NCBI GenBank assembly: GCA_029213145.1 | Contig: JARGNK010000052.1 | Location: 1 to 38,741, forward strand | Source: Rubripirellula sp. | Lineage (GTDB): Bacteria > Planctomycetota > Planctomycetia > Pirellulales > Pirellulaceae | Reading direction: 5' to 3' | DNA length: 38,741 nt | Shown here: piece by piece, positions 31,637-38,741 of the stretch | How the letters are laid out: each line of letters starts with the position of its first letter | How positions within the stretch are numbered: the stretch's first letter is position 1 | Notes under the pieces: model-generated | Database searches by the model: none | Told to the model about the DNA's origin: nothing | What the model saw: only the letters and a program-made list of their open reading frames with translations | Made by a program: the position numbers and the translations under genes

Positions 31637-31894
31637 ATGAAGAAACACGAATGGCGTGAGACGACCGAGGAAGGCGAAATCCGCCTGGTGACGGCGTTGC
31701 ACCACGCCGGTAAATGGCAGCTACGTTCGCGACTTAAGTCAGAGAGGGAATGGACGGAGTTTCCCGTGATTTCGCTCGAGGATCTCGAAACCTTGCACGA
31801 TATCATTTCGAAAAAGTATCGACGCAACCGCGTGCCCCACAGCCACGTCCTGCAACTGGATGCCTTGCTTGAAGCTGCCCGACGCCGGAAATAG
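31637..31894 (+). CDS. Small conserved hypothetical protein
   Basis: This 85-residue cytoplasmic protein has a beta-strand-rich first half (HEWRETTEEGEIRLVTAL, GKWQLRSRLKSE, WTEFPVISLEDLETL) and a helical basic end (IISKKYRRNRVPHSHVLQLDALLEAARRRK). I recognise the general pattern from planctomycete genomes, where it is annotated as hypothetical. No cysteine or catalytic motif is visible. The gene lies 88 bp upstream of the second PSCyt/PSD gene on the same strand and might share its transcript. The start is ATG 31637. Confidence 0.6.
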   Translation: MKKHEWRETTEEGEIRLVTALHHAGKWQLRSRLKSEREWTEFPVISLEDLETLHDIISKKYRRNRVPHSHVLQLDALLEAARRRK

Positions 31895-31982
31895 CAAGCA
31901 CGCAGACCATTGCGACGCGGGCAGATCTCAAAGGACACGAGCTCCTATCGGCTTTGTAACCGCACGAGGTACAATGGTGGTT

Positions 31983-34691
31983 ATGAAGCAGATACCCCAC
32001 CTACTCCCGCTCGGCCTCTTTTTCTGCCAGGCGATTGCCACTCTTGCGGAACCTCCCAGGTCTGTGATTCCACCACAGCATCGGGCGGTCCTGCAAGAAC
32101 ACTGTTTTGATTGTCACGATTCGCAATCCAAAGAAGGGGGCGTCGACCTACAAACTCTCTCCTTTGAAATCAGCACTGTCGAGACAGCGGAGCGGTGGCA
32201 GAAAGTTCTCGCAGTCCTGAATTCGGGCGAAATGCCACCCGAGGACGAAACGCAAATTAACTCCGAACAGAAAACTCTCTTGCTGGATGATTTGTCAGCT
32301 CAAATCGTTGTGGCTCGGGATGTACTGACCGATTCAGCTGGTGTCATTACCATGCGGCGATTGAATCGCCGGGAATACGAGAATACGGTGTTCGATCTAG
32401 TCGGAGTCCGCATTGAGGCGAAGGATCTGCCCAGTGATGCAAACTCGCAAGGCTTTGACACCTCCGGTGGATCACTGTTCTTCTCGAGTGATCAATTTGA
32501 ACAATACCTGGCGCTCGCCAACCAAGCACTTGAGGCAGCCTTTGTCTATGGCAAGAAACCAGGACAAAAGACGATTCGGCGAGAGTCCGAGTCCTTGATC
32601 AATCCACGTTTCAGCCGATTGCGAACGAAACTAAAAAAAGATTTCGATCGCGCTGCTCAGTGGAGGGCAACCAACGGCCAGCAAAGCCCCGCCGAATTCG
32701 GGTTTATTGATGAGAGTGACGTTAAATTCCACGAGCGACTACACCGCCAGCAATACGCGAGTTACGTTCGCTATTTGGAAACGCCCGAATCAAAAACGGG
32801 CGTGTTGCTGAACAAACTATTTAACGGAGCGGTCGTCGACACCATCACGATTCCCGGCAATTGGCCAGACGGAGAATATGTTTTGCGAGCTCGGGTGGCG
32901 GCACTGGAAGGCTCGCAATCGAAGGAACGTTTTCTCGAACACGGCATCGTGGGTGACGGTGCGCGATCTGGTGAACTGAAAGTGATCGGTTGCAATCAAG
33001 TCACGGGCTCGATCAGCGAGCCACAGACTCTAGAGATTCCAATCACCGTAAAAGAGAATCGTGGATTCGGACTCCGGCAGCGGCAGCCGAACAGCCGCGC
33101 AGCCACACGAGCGGCTTTCCTGCAAGCACAAGTGAAGACAGGTGTCGGCCCACCAGCGGCGCTTTGGATTGACTGGATCGAAGTCACCGGTCCAGTCCTG
33201 GAAACTTGGCCGCCGCCCAGCATCGGCAAGATCTTTTTTAAGGGCATGTGGTGGAAACAACCTGACGAAGATACCTACGCGCGCGAGATCATCCAACGGT
33301 TCGCCGAGCGTGCCTTTCGAATCAAATCACCCTCAAAGAGCTTCCTAGAAAAACTCTTTACGCTCTACGCGGAAGCCAGAGAAGACGGCGTAAATTTCCC
33401 CACTGCGATTCGCGAACCGTTGGCAGTCATCATGGCGTCCCCCGGTTTCCTTTATCAAATTGAACCAGCAGCAGTGTTGGCACCCGAATCAATTGAAGAA
33501 CAGAATCGCAACGCACTGCCACCAAAGGAATTGGAAACTCAACCAACGCAATCGCGAATAGCGGAAAGTGGAGAACAGCGAGTCCAGCAAAGCAGCAAAC
33601 GGAGCACTGAACAGAGCACTGAACAGAGCACTGAACAGAGCAGGGAACTGAATGACTTGGAATTGGCCGTTCGGCTCGCTTACTTTTTGTGGAGCAGCCC
33701 TCCTGATCAAACGCTGTACGAGATTGCGAAACAAGGCGAATTAAAACGTCCCGGCACACTGACGCGGCAGGTCAATCGGATGCTTGACGACCCTCGTGCC
33801 GACGAGTTCATCGCTCGGTTTTCCCACCAGTGGCTTGGTATGGAGCGTCTGGACTTCTTTCAATTTGACGCCAAGCAATTTCCTGAGTTTGACGAGAGCG
33901 TGAAGCAGGCGGCTCGACGCGAGGTCTATGCAACCATCCGATCGATGCTGGACGAAAACCGACCGTTGAGTGACCTGCTGAATCCAGACTACGTGGTCAT
34001 CAATGACCTGATGGCTGACTACTACGGCATCGAAGGAGTTCAAGGCAGCGATTTTCAGAAGGTCGCGATTCCCCAGGGATCACCGCGTGGTGGATTGCTG
34101 GCGATGGCAGCCATCCTCGCTATGGGATCCGACGGGACACGATCCTCACCCGTTGAACGGGGTGCTTGGGTCATGCGAAAGATTCTCGACAACCCTCCAC
34201 CACCGGCTCCCGCCAACGTTCCGCAACTCAGTCGGCTGGTAGGAAAGTTACTTTCGCCACGCGAGATCCAACAGGCCCACATGGAAGAACCGCAATGCGC
34301 ACAATGCCACCGAAAAATCGACCCCATCGGGTTTGGAATGCAGAACTTTGACGCCGCCGGAAAATGGCGTGACAAAATTACGCTTCAACAGACCGCGGGA
34401 AAACGTGTTATCAAAAAGAAAGCGGTACAGATCGACCCACACGGGCAATTACCGGATGGATCACCCTTTGAAAACTTCCTTCAACTTCGTGATCAAATCG
34501 CCGTGAAGAACGATCAGTTCGCCCGCGGTTTTAGCGAAGCGCTCATCGAATACGCCCTGGGGCGACCCTACGGTTTTTCGGATGAAGGCTTGCGAGAGAG
34601 AATGATTTCGCAAGCCGAAAAACATGACGGATCGATACGTGAGTACATCATGGCATTGGTTCAATCAAAGAAATTCAGGACGAAGAAATGA
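31983..34691 (+). CDS. Planctomycete cytochrome protein PSCyt1-PSD3-PSD5-PSD4-PSCyt3-PSD2 (second copy)
   Basis: This is a 902-residue paralogue of the gene at 22442. ATG 31983 gives the signal peptide 'MKQIPHLLPLGLFFCQAIATLA'; earlier in-frame ATGs at 31860 and 31974 only add unlikely sequence. PSCyt1 carries C41-F-D-C44-H45 with 'EMPPEDE'. PSD3 ('MRRLNRREYENTVFDLVG') spans about 120-190, PSD5 about 430-500, PSD4 about 557-690 ('RLAYFLWSSPPDQTL'). PSCyt3 holds C772-A-Q-C775-H776 ('RKIDPIGFGMQNFDAAG') and PSD2 ends the protein ('ALIEYALGRPYGFSD'). The PSD5-PSD4 linker is enlarged by about 35 residues, including three STEQ repeats. The stop overlaps the next start as ATGA, a strong sign of translational coupling. 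Confidence 0.92.
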   Translation: MKQIPHLLPLGLFFCQAIATLAEPPRSVIPPQHRAVLQEHCFDCHDSQSKEGGVDLQTLSFEISTVETAERWQKVLAVLNSGEMPPEDETQINSEQKTLLLDDLSAQIVVARDVLTDSAGVITMRRLNRREYENTVFDLVGVRIEAKDLPSDANSQGFDTSGGSLFFSSDQFEQYLALANQALEAAFVYGKKPGQKTIRRESESLINPRFSRLRTKLKKDFDRAAQWRATNGQQSPAEFGFIDESDVKFHERLHRQQYASYVRYLETPESKTGVLLNKLFNGAVVDTITIPGNWPDGEYVLRARVAALEGSQSKERFLEHGIVGDGARSGELKVIGCNQVTGSISEPQTLEIPITVKENRGFGLRQRQPNSRAATRAAFLQAQVKTGVGPPAALWIDWIEVTGPVLETWPPPSIGKIFFKGMWWKQPDEDTYAREIIQRFAERAFRIKSPSKSFLEKLFTLYAEAREDGVNFPTAIREPLAVIMASPGFLYQIEPAAVLAPESIEEQNRNALPPKELETQPTQSRIAESGEQRVQQSSKRSTEQSTEQSTEQSRELNDLELAVRLAYFLWSSPPDQTLYEIAKQGELKRPGTLTRQVNRMLDDPRADEFIARFSHQWLGMERLDFFQFDAKQFPEFDESVKQAARREVYATIRSMLDENRPLSDLLNPDYVVINDLMADYYGIEGVQGSDFQKVAIPQGSPRGGLLAMAAILAMGSDGTRSSPVERGAWVMRKILDNPPPPAPANVPQLSRLVGKLLSPREIQQAHMEEPQCAQCHRKIDPIGFGMQNFDAAGKWRDKITLQQTAGKRVIKKKAVQIDPHGQLPDGSPFENFLQLRDQIAVKNDQFARGFSEALIEYALGRPYGFSDEGLRERMISQAEKHDGSIREYIMALVQSKKFRTKK
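33603..33638. repeat. 12-bp tandem repeat in an interdomain linker
   Basis: Three exact copies of AGCACTGAACAG encode the STEQ repeats at residues about 541-552 of the second PSCyt/PSD protein. The period keeps the frame. Confidence 0.9.
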
Positions 34692-36001
34692 ATAAACCGT
34701 CACAGAAACAATCAAATCATGGCCGTCGCAGTTTCCTGCGCAGCAGTTCGGCCGTGGTCGCACTTCCCTTTCTGGAATCACTCGGCTTTCGCAAACACGC
34801 GGCTGCCGCCGAGCCAGCAGTCGCCCCCAAGCGGCTTGTGTTCCTGGGAATGGGCTTTGGAGTGACACGTGACACCTGGTTTCCCAACATCAAACAAACG
34901 GGAAGCGATTACGAACTCTCCGAAGGCCTGCAACCACTCGCCGATCACAAACAAGACCTGACGGTCATTCAAAATCTCTCCAACCAATTTTCAACCGAGG
35001 CCCATTGGGGTAGCACCTTTTGGTTGACTGGTGCAAATCGCTATGCCGAACCTGGCCAGAGCTTCTACAACTCTGTGTCCGCCGATCAGGTCGCCGCTGA
35101 ATCGCTTGGCCGCGACACACGCTTCACCTCGATTCAACTCGGCCACAAGGGCCCTGACAAATCAGGCCATGGCCCCGGTCTATCATTGGCTTGGAACCGG
35201 CAAGGCAAACCGATCGCCGCTTTGAACACACCGGTCGCTGCCTTTCACCGATTATTTTCGGACGACGATACACCGCTCGCGGAAAGACAGGCCGCGCTGC
35301 GAAAAAAGCGAAGCGTACTAGACACCGTCCTTGAAAATGCGAGATCCGTCGGACGTGGGTTGACCCAAACAGACACCGACAAACTCGATGAGTACTTTCA
35401 GTCGATTCGAGAAATCGAAATCCGACTCGCGAAAGAAGAAGATTGGCTGGACGTGCCAAAGACACGCCCCCAACAATCTCCCAAAGCACCCGACGAAGGC
35501 CTGGAGGGATTCGAAGAGGTCAAGGTAATGTACGATCTGATTCTCGCCGCGATGCAAGTTGATGCCTCGCGTGTCTTCACCTATCGCCAACCGCTCGACA
35601 CCTTCATCACGAGCCTGGGAGCAACGATCACAGCACATAACATGAGTCACTATTCCGATGGAGCAAGAAAAGAAGTTTCCCAAATGCGAGACAAGAAACA
35701 ATCCGAATTACTTGCACGTTTCATTGGAAAACTGAAAGCTACACCGGACGTCGGCGACACCACTCTCTTCGATAACTGCACCGTCACGCTGGGCAGTAAC
35801 ATCAATTCGATCCATTATCTGACGAATTGCCCCACGGTGGTTACCGGGGGTGGTACGGGCATTCAACATGGCCGGCAACTGGTCATGCAAGATGCCAACA
35901 CGCCACTGTGCAATCTCTGGCTGAGTCTGCTAAACGCATCTGGCGTAAAAACAGAATCGCACGGAGATTCCACCGGGCAAATCGACGAACTGTTTGGTTA
36001 G
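34688..36001 (+). CDS. HXXSHH-family (DUF1552) exported protein, partner of the second cytochrome
   Basis: This is a 437-residue paralogue of the protein at 25189. It has a canonical Tat leader, G-R13-R14-SFLRSSSAVVALPF, and the family motif as H317-N-M-S-H321-Y322 ('TITAHNMSHYSDG'). 'KRLVFLGMGFGVTRDTWFP' marks the conserved N-terminal strand and 'LTQTDTDKLDEYFQSIREIEIRL' the central helical segment; the C-terminus ends '-G-STGQIDELFG', as in the third copy. ATG 34688 overlaps the cytochrome stop by four bases. Tat export implies folding, perhaps with a cofactor or metal, before secretion, whereas the cytochrome partner goes through Sec. Activity is unknown. Confidence 0.92.
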   Translation: MNKPSQKQSNHGRRSFLRSSSAVVALPFLESLGFRKHAAAAEPAVAPKRLVFLGMGFGVTRDTWFPNIKQTGSDYELSEGLQPLADHKQDLTVIQNLSNQFSTEAHWGSTFWLTGANRYAEPGQSFYNSVSADQVAAESLGRDTRFTSIQLGHKGPDKSGHGPGLSLAWNRQGKPIAALNTPVAAFHRLFSDDDTPLAERQAALRKKRSVLDTVLENARSVGRGLTQTDTDKLDEYFQSIREIEIRLAKEEDWLDVPKTRPQQSPKAPDEGLEGFEEVKVMYDLILAAMQVDASRVFTYRQPLDTFITSLGATITAHNMSHYSDGARKEVSQMRDKKQSELLARFIGKLKATPDVGDTTLFDNCTVTLGSNINSIHYLTNCPTVVTGGGTGIQHGRQLVMQDANTPLCNLWLSLLNASGVKTESHGDSTGQIDELFG

Positions 36002-36043
36002 CCACTTATTTGGTTAGCACTGAACAGTTTCAAACCATAATGC

Positions 36044-37387
36044 TCAACCAAACAGCTCACCCATTGAGATCCCCGTGCTGTCTCCAAACGATTGCAGCGG
36101 AACATCCATCGAGTTCGCAATCCTGACGAACAAGTTGGACAGAGCATTCTGTTCTTCGTCATAGCTAATGAACTGGCCCGACTTGTGTCCCATCTGTTTT
36201 CCACCGGCCAAAATCAGCGGATAGTTGGTATTGTCGTGAACCTTGGATGTGGCAGCCCCTTGAAAAACAAGGCAACGGTCAAGCATCGAGCCATCACCCT
36301 CTTTCGTATCCCTGAGCCGCTTGATGAAGTAGGCCAATTGCTGAGCCACGAACTGATCCCACAGTCCCCAGTCCTTGAACCCACCCGCTCCCTTGGCAGC
36401 CGAGTGGCTCAGTTGATGCAGGTCCTTTGTGAGCCCAATCTGCTTCGAAAGGTTATTGGTCGGCGCGGTCCCACCCTCAGATGCTAATTGATAGGTCGCA
36501 ACACGAGTAATGTCTGACTTGAACGCGAGGTACATCAGGTCGTACATCGTGCGGATATAATTTTCCACATCCGTAAACTCAATGTCCAAATTCATTTCGG
36601 CGGGCGCTGCCGCAGCACCTTTCTCAGCCCACAACTTGTCGTTGGCGATCTTTTTTTCTAATTCCGAAATCGCCGCCAAATACTCGTCAAGCGTCGCTTG
36701 ATCTTCCCGCCCCAGATTGCGATTCAAATCCTTTGCATCTCGATAAATCTCGTTCAAGAGATGTGCTTTTTCTTTCAGCCTCGCCTTCGCGGCTGGGCTA
36801 CTGGCGACGTACATTCGCTCATAGATTTCCTTTAAATCCGACCACGCGGGAATCCCCTTGCCATTCTTATCGAAGGACAGGGTGTAGGTACGGCTCAAGT
36901 TGCCAACACCACCGACTGTTGACAACGGCATCGAAGCCAACTGGGTTTGCCCCGCATGAAAATCACTAATCGCTTGGTCAATGGAAATTGAATTGAGTGT
37001 GGTCTTCCCCTTTACGATTTCTTTTGACGTCAGAAATCCGGTGGGATTCACGTGCGCGTCTCCACTGTTCCGGTTGAGTGGATGAGAAAGCCCAGAGATG
37101 ACGGAGATGTCGTCACGATAAGGATTCAACGCATCCTGGCTGGTTCGAAATTTGTAATCCTTTCCCTCACCTTTGGGAAACCAATACCAATCCTCATGCT
37201 GCGGATCTTTTTCCGAAGGCAAACTGACCCCATTGGGGAAAAAGATAAACGCCGCACGCTTGGGAAGATTTTCGATCGCCTGCTGCTCACCACGAACTGC
37301 CATCGCGTTCATGAATGGCAATGCAAGCGAGATCCCACTGCCCCGCAGAAAAGTTCGCCGGTGCAACTGCCAAGATTTGTCAGCCAT
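36044..37387 (-). CDS. HXXSHH-family (DUF1552) exported protein, partner of the third cytochrome
   Basis: This 447-residue paralogue lies on the opposite strand. ATG 37387 gives the Tat leader H-R10-R11-TFLRGSGISLALPF; a start at 37435 would add 16 residues overlapping the cytochrome gene. The motif is H324-Q-L-S-H328-S329 ('DLHQLSHSAAKG'). 'AAFIFFPNGVSLPSEKDP--EDWYWFPKGEGKDY' is much closer to the first copy ('YHPDGVGLP-KSDPAWKDWSWFPRGGEKDF') than to the second, so copies one and three form one subgroup. It begins four bases after the cytochrome stop and converges on the second pair, with stops 42 bp apart. Confidence 0.92.
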   Translation of the reverse strand: MADKSWQLHRRTFLRGSGISLALPFMNAMAVRGEQQAIENLPKRAAFIFFPNGVSLPSEKDPQHEDWYWFPKGEGKDYKFRTSQDALNPYRDDISVISGLSHPLNRNSGDAHVNPTGFLTSKEIVKGKTTLNSISIDQAISDFHAGQTQLASMPLSTVGGVGNLSRTYTLSFDKNGKGIPAWSDLKEIYERMYVASSPAAKARLKEKAHLLNEIYRDAKDLNRNLGREDQATLDEYLAAISELEKKIANDKLWAEKGAAAAPAEMNLDIEFTDVENYIRTMYDLMYLAFKSDITRVATYQLASEGGTAPTNNLSKQIGLTKDLHQLSHSAAKGAGGFKDWGLWDQFVAQQLAYFIKRLRDTKEGDGSMLDRCLVFQGAATSKVHDNTNYPLILAGGKQMGHKSGQFISYDEEQNALSNLFVRIANSMDVPLQSFGDSTGISMGELFG

Positions 37388-37391
37388 GATT

Positions 37392-38741
37392 CTAATATCC
37401 TCTCTGAAACGACTCGCTTTGAACGATTTCAACAATCAACGCCGGCACTGAATAGTCGTTCGCTACAAAATCGTCGCACAATCGGTGAACAAGGTCTTCA
37501 TCATGATAATCGATGTCGCGGGAAAGCGCGTAAGCGAACAACCGCTCCGTGAGCCCTTTGGCAAAATCATGTTGCCGATGTTGAACGAGATAGTCCTTGA
37601 GGTCGCCAACGCCGTCGACTGACACGCCCCCAGGCAAAACCGCCTCTCGGTCAATTGGCACAAAACTCTTTTCAAAGACCGGCTTCTTACGCTTTCGGGG
37701 TTGATTGACCGCCTTCGAAACGAGCAGCACCTCATCCCGCCACGCACCGCTGGCATCATAGTTTTCAAATGGGATTCCCCAAGGATCAATCTTTTGGTGA
37801 CAATTCCGGCAAGCTTCGTTATCACGGTGTGCAAATAGTTTTTCGTTCAACGTCAGCTTCTCAAATCCGGGAATACTGGCGTCAAAGGGGGGCACATTCT
37901 TGGGTGGATCGGGCGGTGGATCATTCAAAATCACCTCAGCTAACCAAACGCCACGCAAGATGGCGTGTGAGTTCATTCCGTCAGAATTACCAACAAGAAA
38001 TGTCCCCTGAGTCAGTAAGCCACCACGTCGGTTCGTTTTTTCGACCTGTACCTTCTGAAACGCATCCCCCTTTACACCCTTAATCTGATAAAAAGCCGCA
38101 AGCTGTTGGTTCACGAAAACATGGTCTGCCTGCAACAAGTTTAAGGCGGACGAGCCGTTCCGGAACACATCGTTGACCGCTTCGATCGTTTCTTGCCGCA
38201 TCAACGGCTTCAAAGAATCTTTGAACTTGGGATAGTATCCTCGATCGACCGCAACATTGAACAACATCGCGGTCTGCAACCATTGGTCCGTAAACTGCTC
38301 GGTCCACCTGGTCGCCTTCTTGTCGCGGATCATGCGGTCGACCTGCGCAGCCAGGACGGACGGTGTTTTCAGATTACCCGATGAGGCGAGTTGCAAAAGC
38401 TCTTGATCGGGAACCGAACACCACAGGAAGAACGCCAATCTTTCCGCCAATTTAAAGTTCTGATTCGCGTTGTCCGAACCTTTGCCGGGAAGCCCGAGGT
38501 AAAAGAATCTTGGCGAACAGAGAATCTCCTTGTACGCACTCAGCAAAGCCCGAATAGCAGGCTCCACTTGAACCTGCCTTTCGTAGACGCCGACGTATTT
38601 CTGCATTTCCGCTTCGGTGGGTGGTCTTCGAAACGCCTTTTCAACAAACGCGTAAATGCTTTTTCGAACATGCGCCTCGATCTCAGACTCATCGATCCCT
38701 GCTGGAATGAGCGACGACGTTAATTCGCTGTTGACGTTCCC
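37392..38741 (-). CDS. Planctomycete cytochrome protein, third copy (N-terminus beyond window edge)
   Basis: The frame is open from the window edge to the stop at 37392, giving 449 residues. The visible start 'GNVNSELTSSLIPAGIDESE' leads into PSD5/DUF1595 ('YAFVEKAFRRPPTEAEMQKY'). PSD4/DUF1592 follows ('RLAFFLWCSVPDQELLQLASSG'), then PSCyt3/DUF1588 with C-R-N-C-H ('QKIDPWGIPFENYDASG') and PSD2/DUF1585 ('LFAYALSRDIDYHDED'). PSCyt1 and PSD3 should lie outside the window. An internal ATG at 38604-38606 is not the true start, because it falls inside PSD5. The protein ends at TAG, four bases before the HXXSHH partner gene. It resembles the first copy more than the second. Confidence 0.92.
   Translation of the reverse strand, partial: GNVNSELTSSLIPAGIDESEIEAHVRKSIYAFVEKAFRRPPTEAEMQKYVGVYERQVQVEPAIRALLSAYKEILCSPRFFYLGLPGKGSDNANQNFKLAERLAFFLWCSVPDQELLQLASSGNLKTPSVLAAQVDRMIRDKKATRWTEQFTDQWLQTAMLFNVAVDRGYYPKFKDSLKPLMRQETIEAVNDVFRNGSSALNLLQADHVFVNQQLAAFYQIKGVKGDAFQKVQVEKTNRRGGLLTQGTFLVGNSDGMNSHAILRGVWLAEVILNDPPPDPPKNVPPFDASIPGFEKLTLNEKLFAHRDNEACRNCHQKIDPWGIPFENYDASGAWRDEVLLVSKAVNQPRKRKKPVFEKSFVPIDREAVLPGGVSVDGVGDLKDYLVQHRQHDFAKGLTERLFAYALSRDIDYHDEDLVHRLCDDFVANDYSVPALIVEIVQSESFQRGY

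Noticed and set aside
37392..38606. Internal ATG at 38604-38606 as the start of the third cytochrome gene
   Set aside because: The same frame stays open to the window edge and reads PSD5-type sequence, so the gene is simply cut by the window.

Overview
The window looks like a chromosomal segment of a marine planctomycete, most likely Pirellulaceae and close to Rhodopirellula. The evidence is gene content: four sulfatases with different active-site cores, three gene pairs coding for planctomycete-type cytochrome proteins (PSCyt/PSD domains) with HXXSHH-family (formerly DUF1552) partners, a very long propeller/cytochrome c/ThuA fusion, a SASA-type acetylesterase, wide intergenic gaps and few Shine-Dalgarno sites. 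The assignment rests on recognition, not on a database search. I see no rRNA, tRNA, CRISPR array, integrase or transposase.

Layout. 1-3200: a possible amidohydrolase tail, a repeat-rich gap, a BLUF photoreceptor, and an overlapping minus-strand pair (DUF2071, then DUF4345 with a pentapeptide-repeat tail). 3200-9050: a sulfatase and a 1387-residue four-module exported cytochrome fusion. 9300-11100: a solitary thiamine-diphosphate enzyme. 11400-14600: a conserved unknown gene, then arsR-arsD-arsA behind a promoter that overlaps a perfect 23-bp palindrome; no arsenite pump or arsenate reductase is present. 14750-15580: a tight operon of three small conserved proteins. 15700-22050: three minus-strand sulfatases and a small GlsB/YeaQ-type membrane protein. 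22440-26590: first PSCyt/PSD + HXXSHH pair. 26620-27800: a stand-alone AAA ATPase. 28140-31500: a tandemly duplicated SASA esterase flanked by octamer repeats. 31640-38741: a small unknown gene, the second PSCyt/PSD + HXXSHH pair, and a third pair on the other strand running off the window edge.

Taken together, most of the window encodes exported proteins that would suit breakdown of sulfated, acetylated polysaccharides. Sulfatases would remove sulfate and the SASA protein would remove acetyl groups. The cytochrome c/HXXSHH pairs and the propeller-cytochrome-ThuA fusion could carry out oxidative steps on the sugars, but that is inference. The three convergently arranged PSCyt/PSD + HXXSHH pairs are the best candidate for a poorly described system. 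The ars genes, TPP enzyme, small operon and BLUF protein look like unrelated housekeeping or stress functions. Short tandem repeats with 5-, 8-, 9-, 12-, 15-, about 17- and 27-bp periods are frequent, both between genes and inside exported or membrane proteins.
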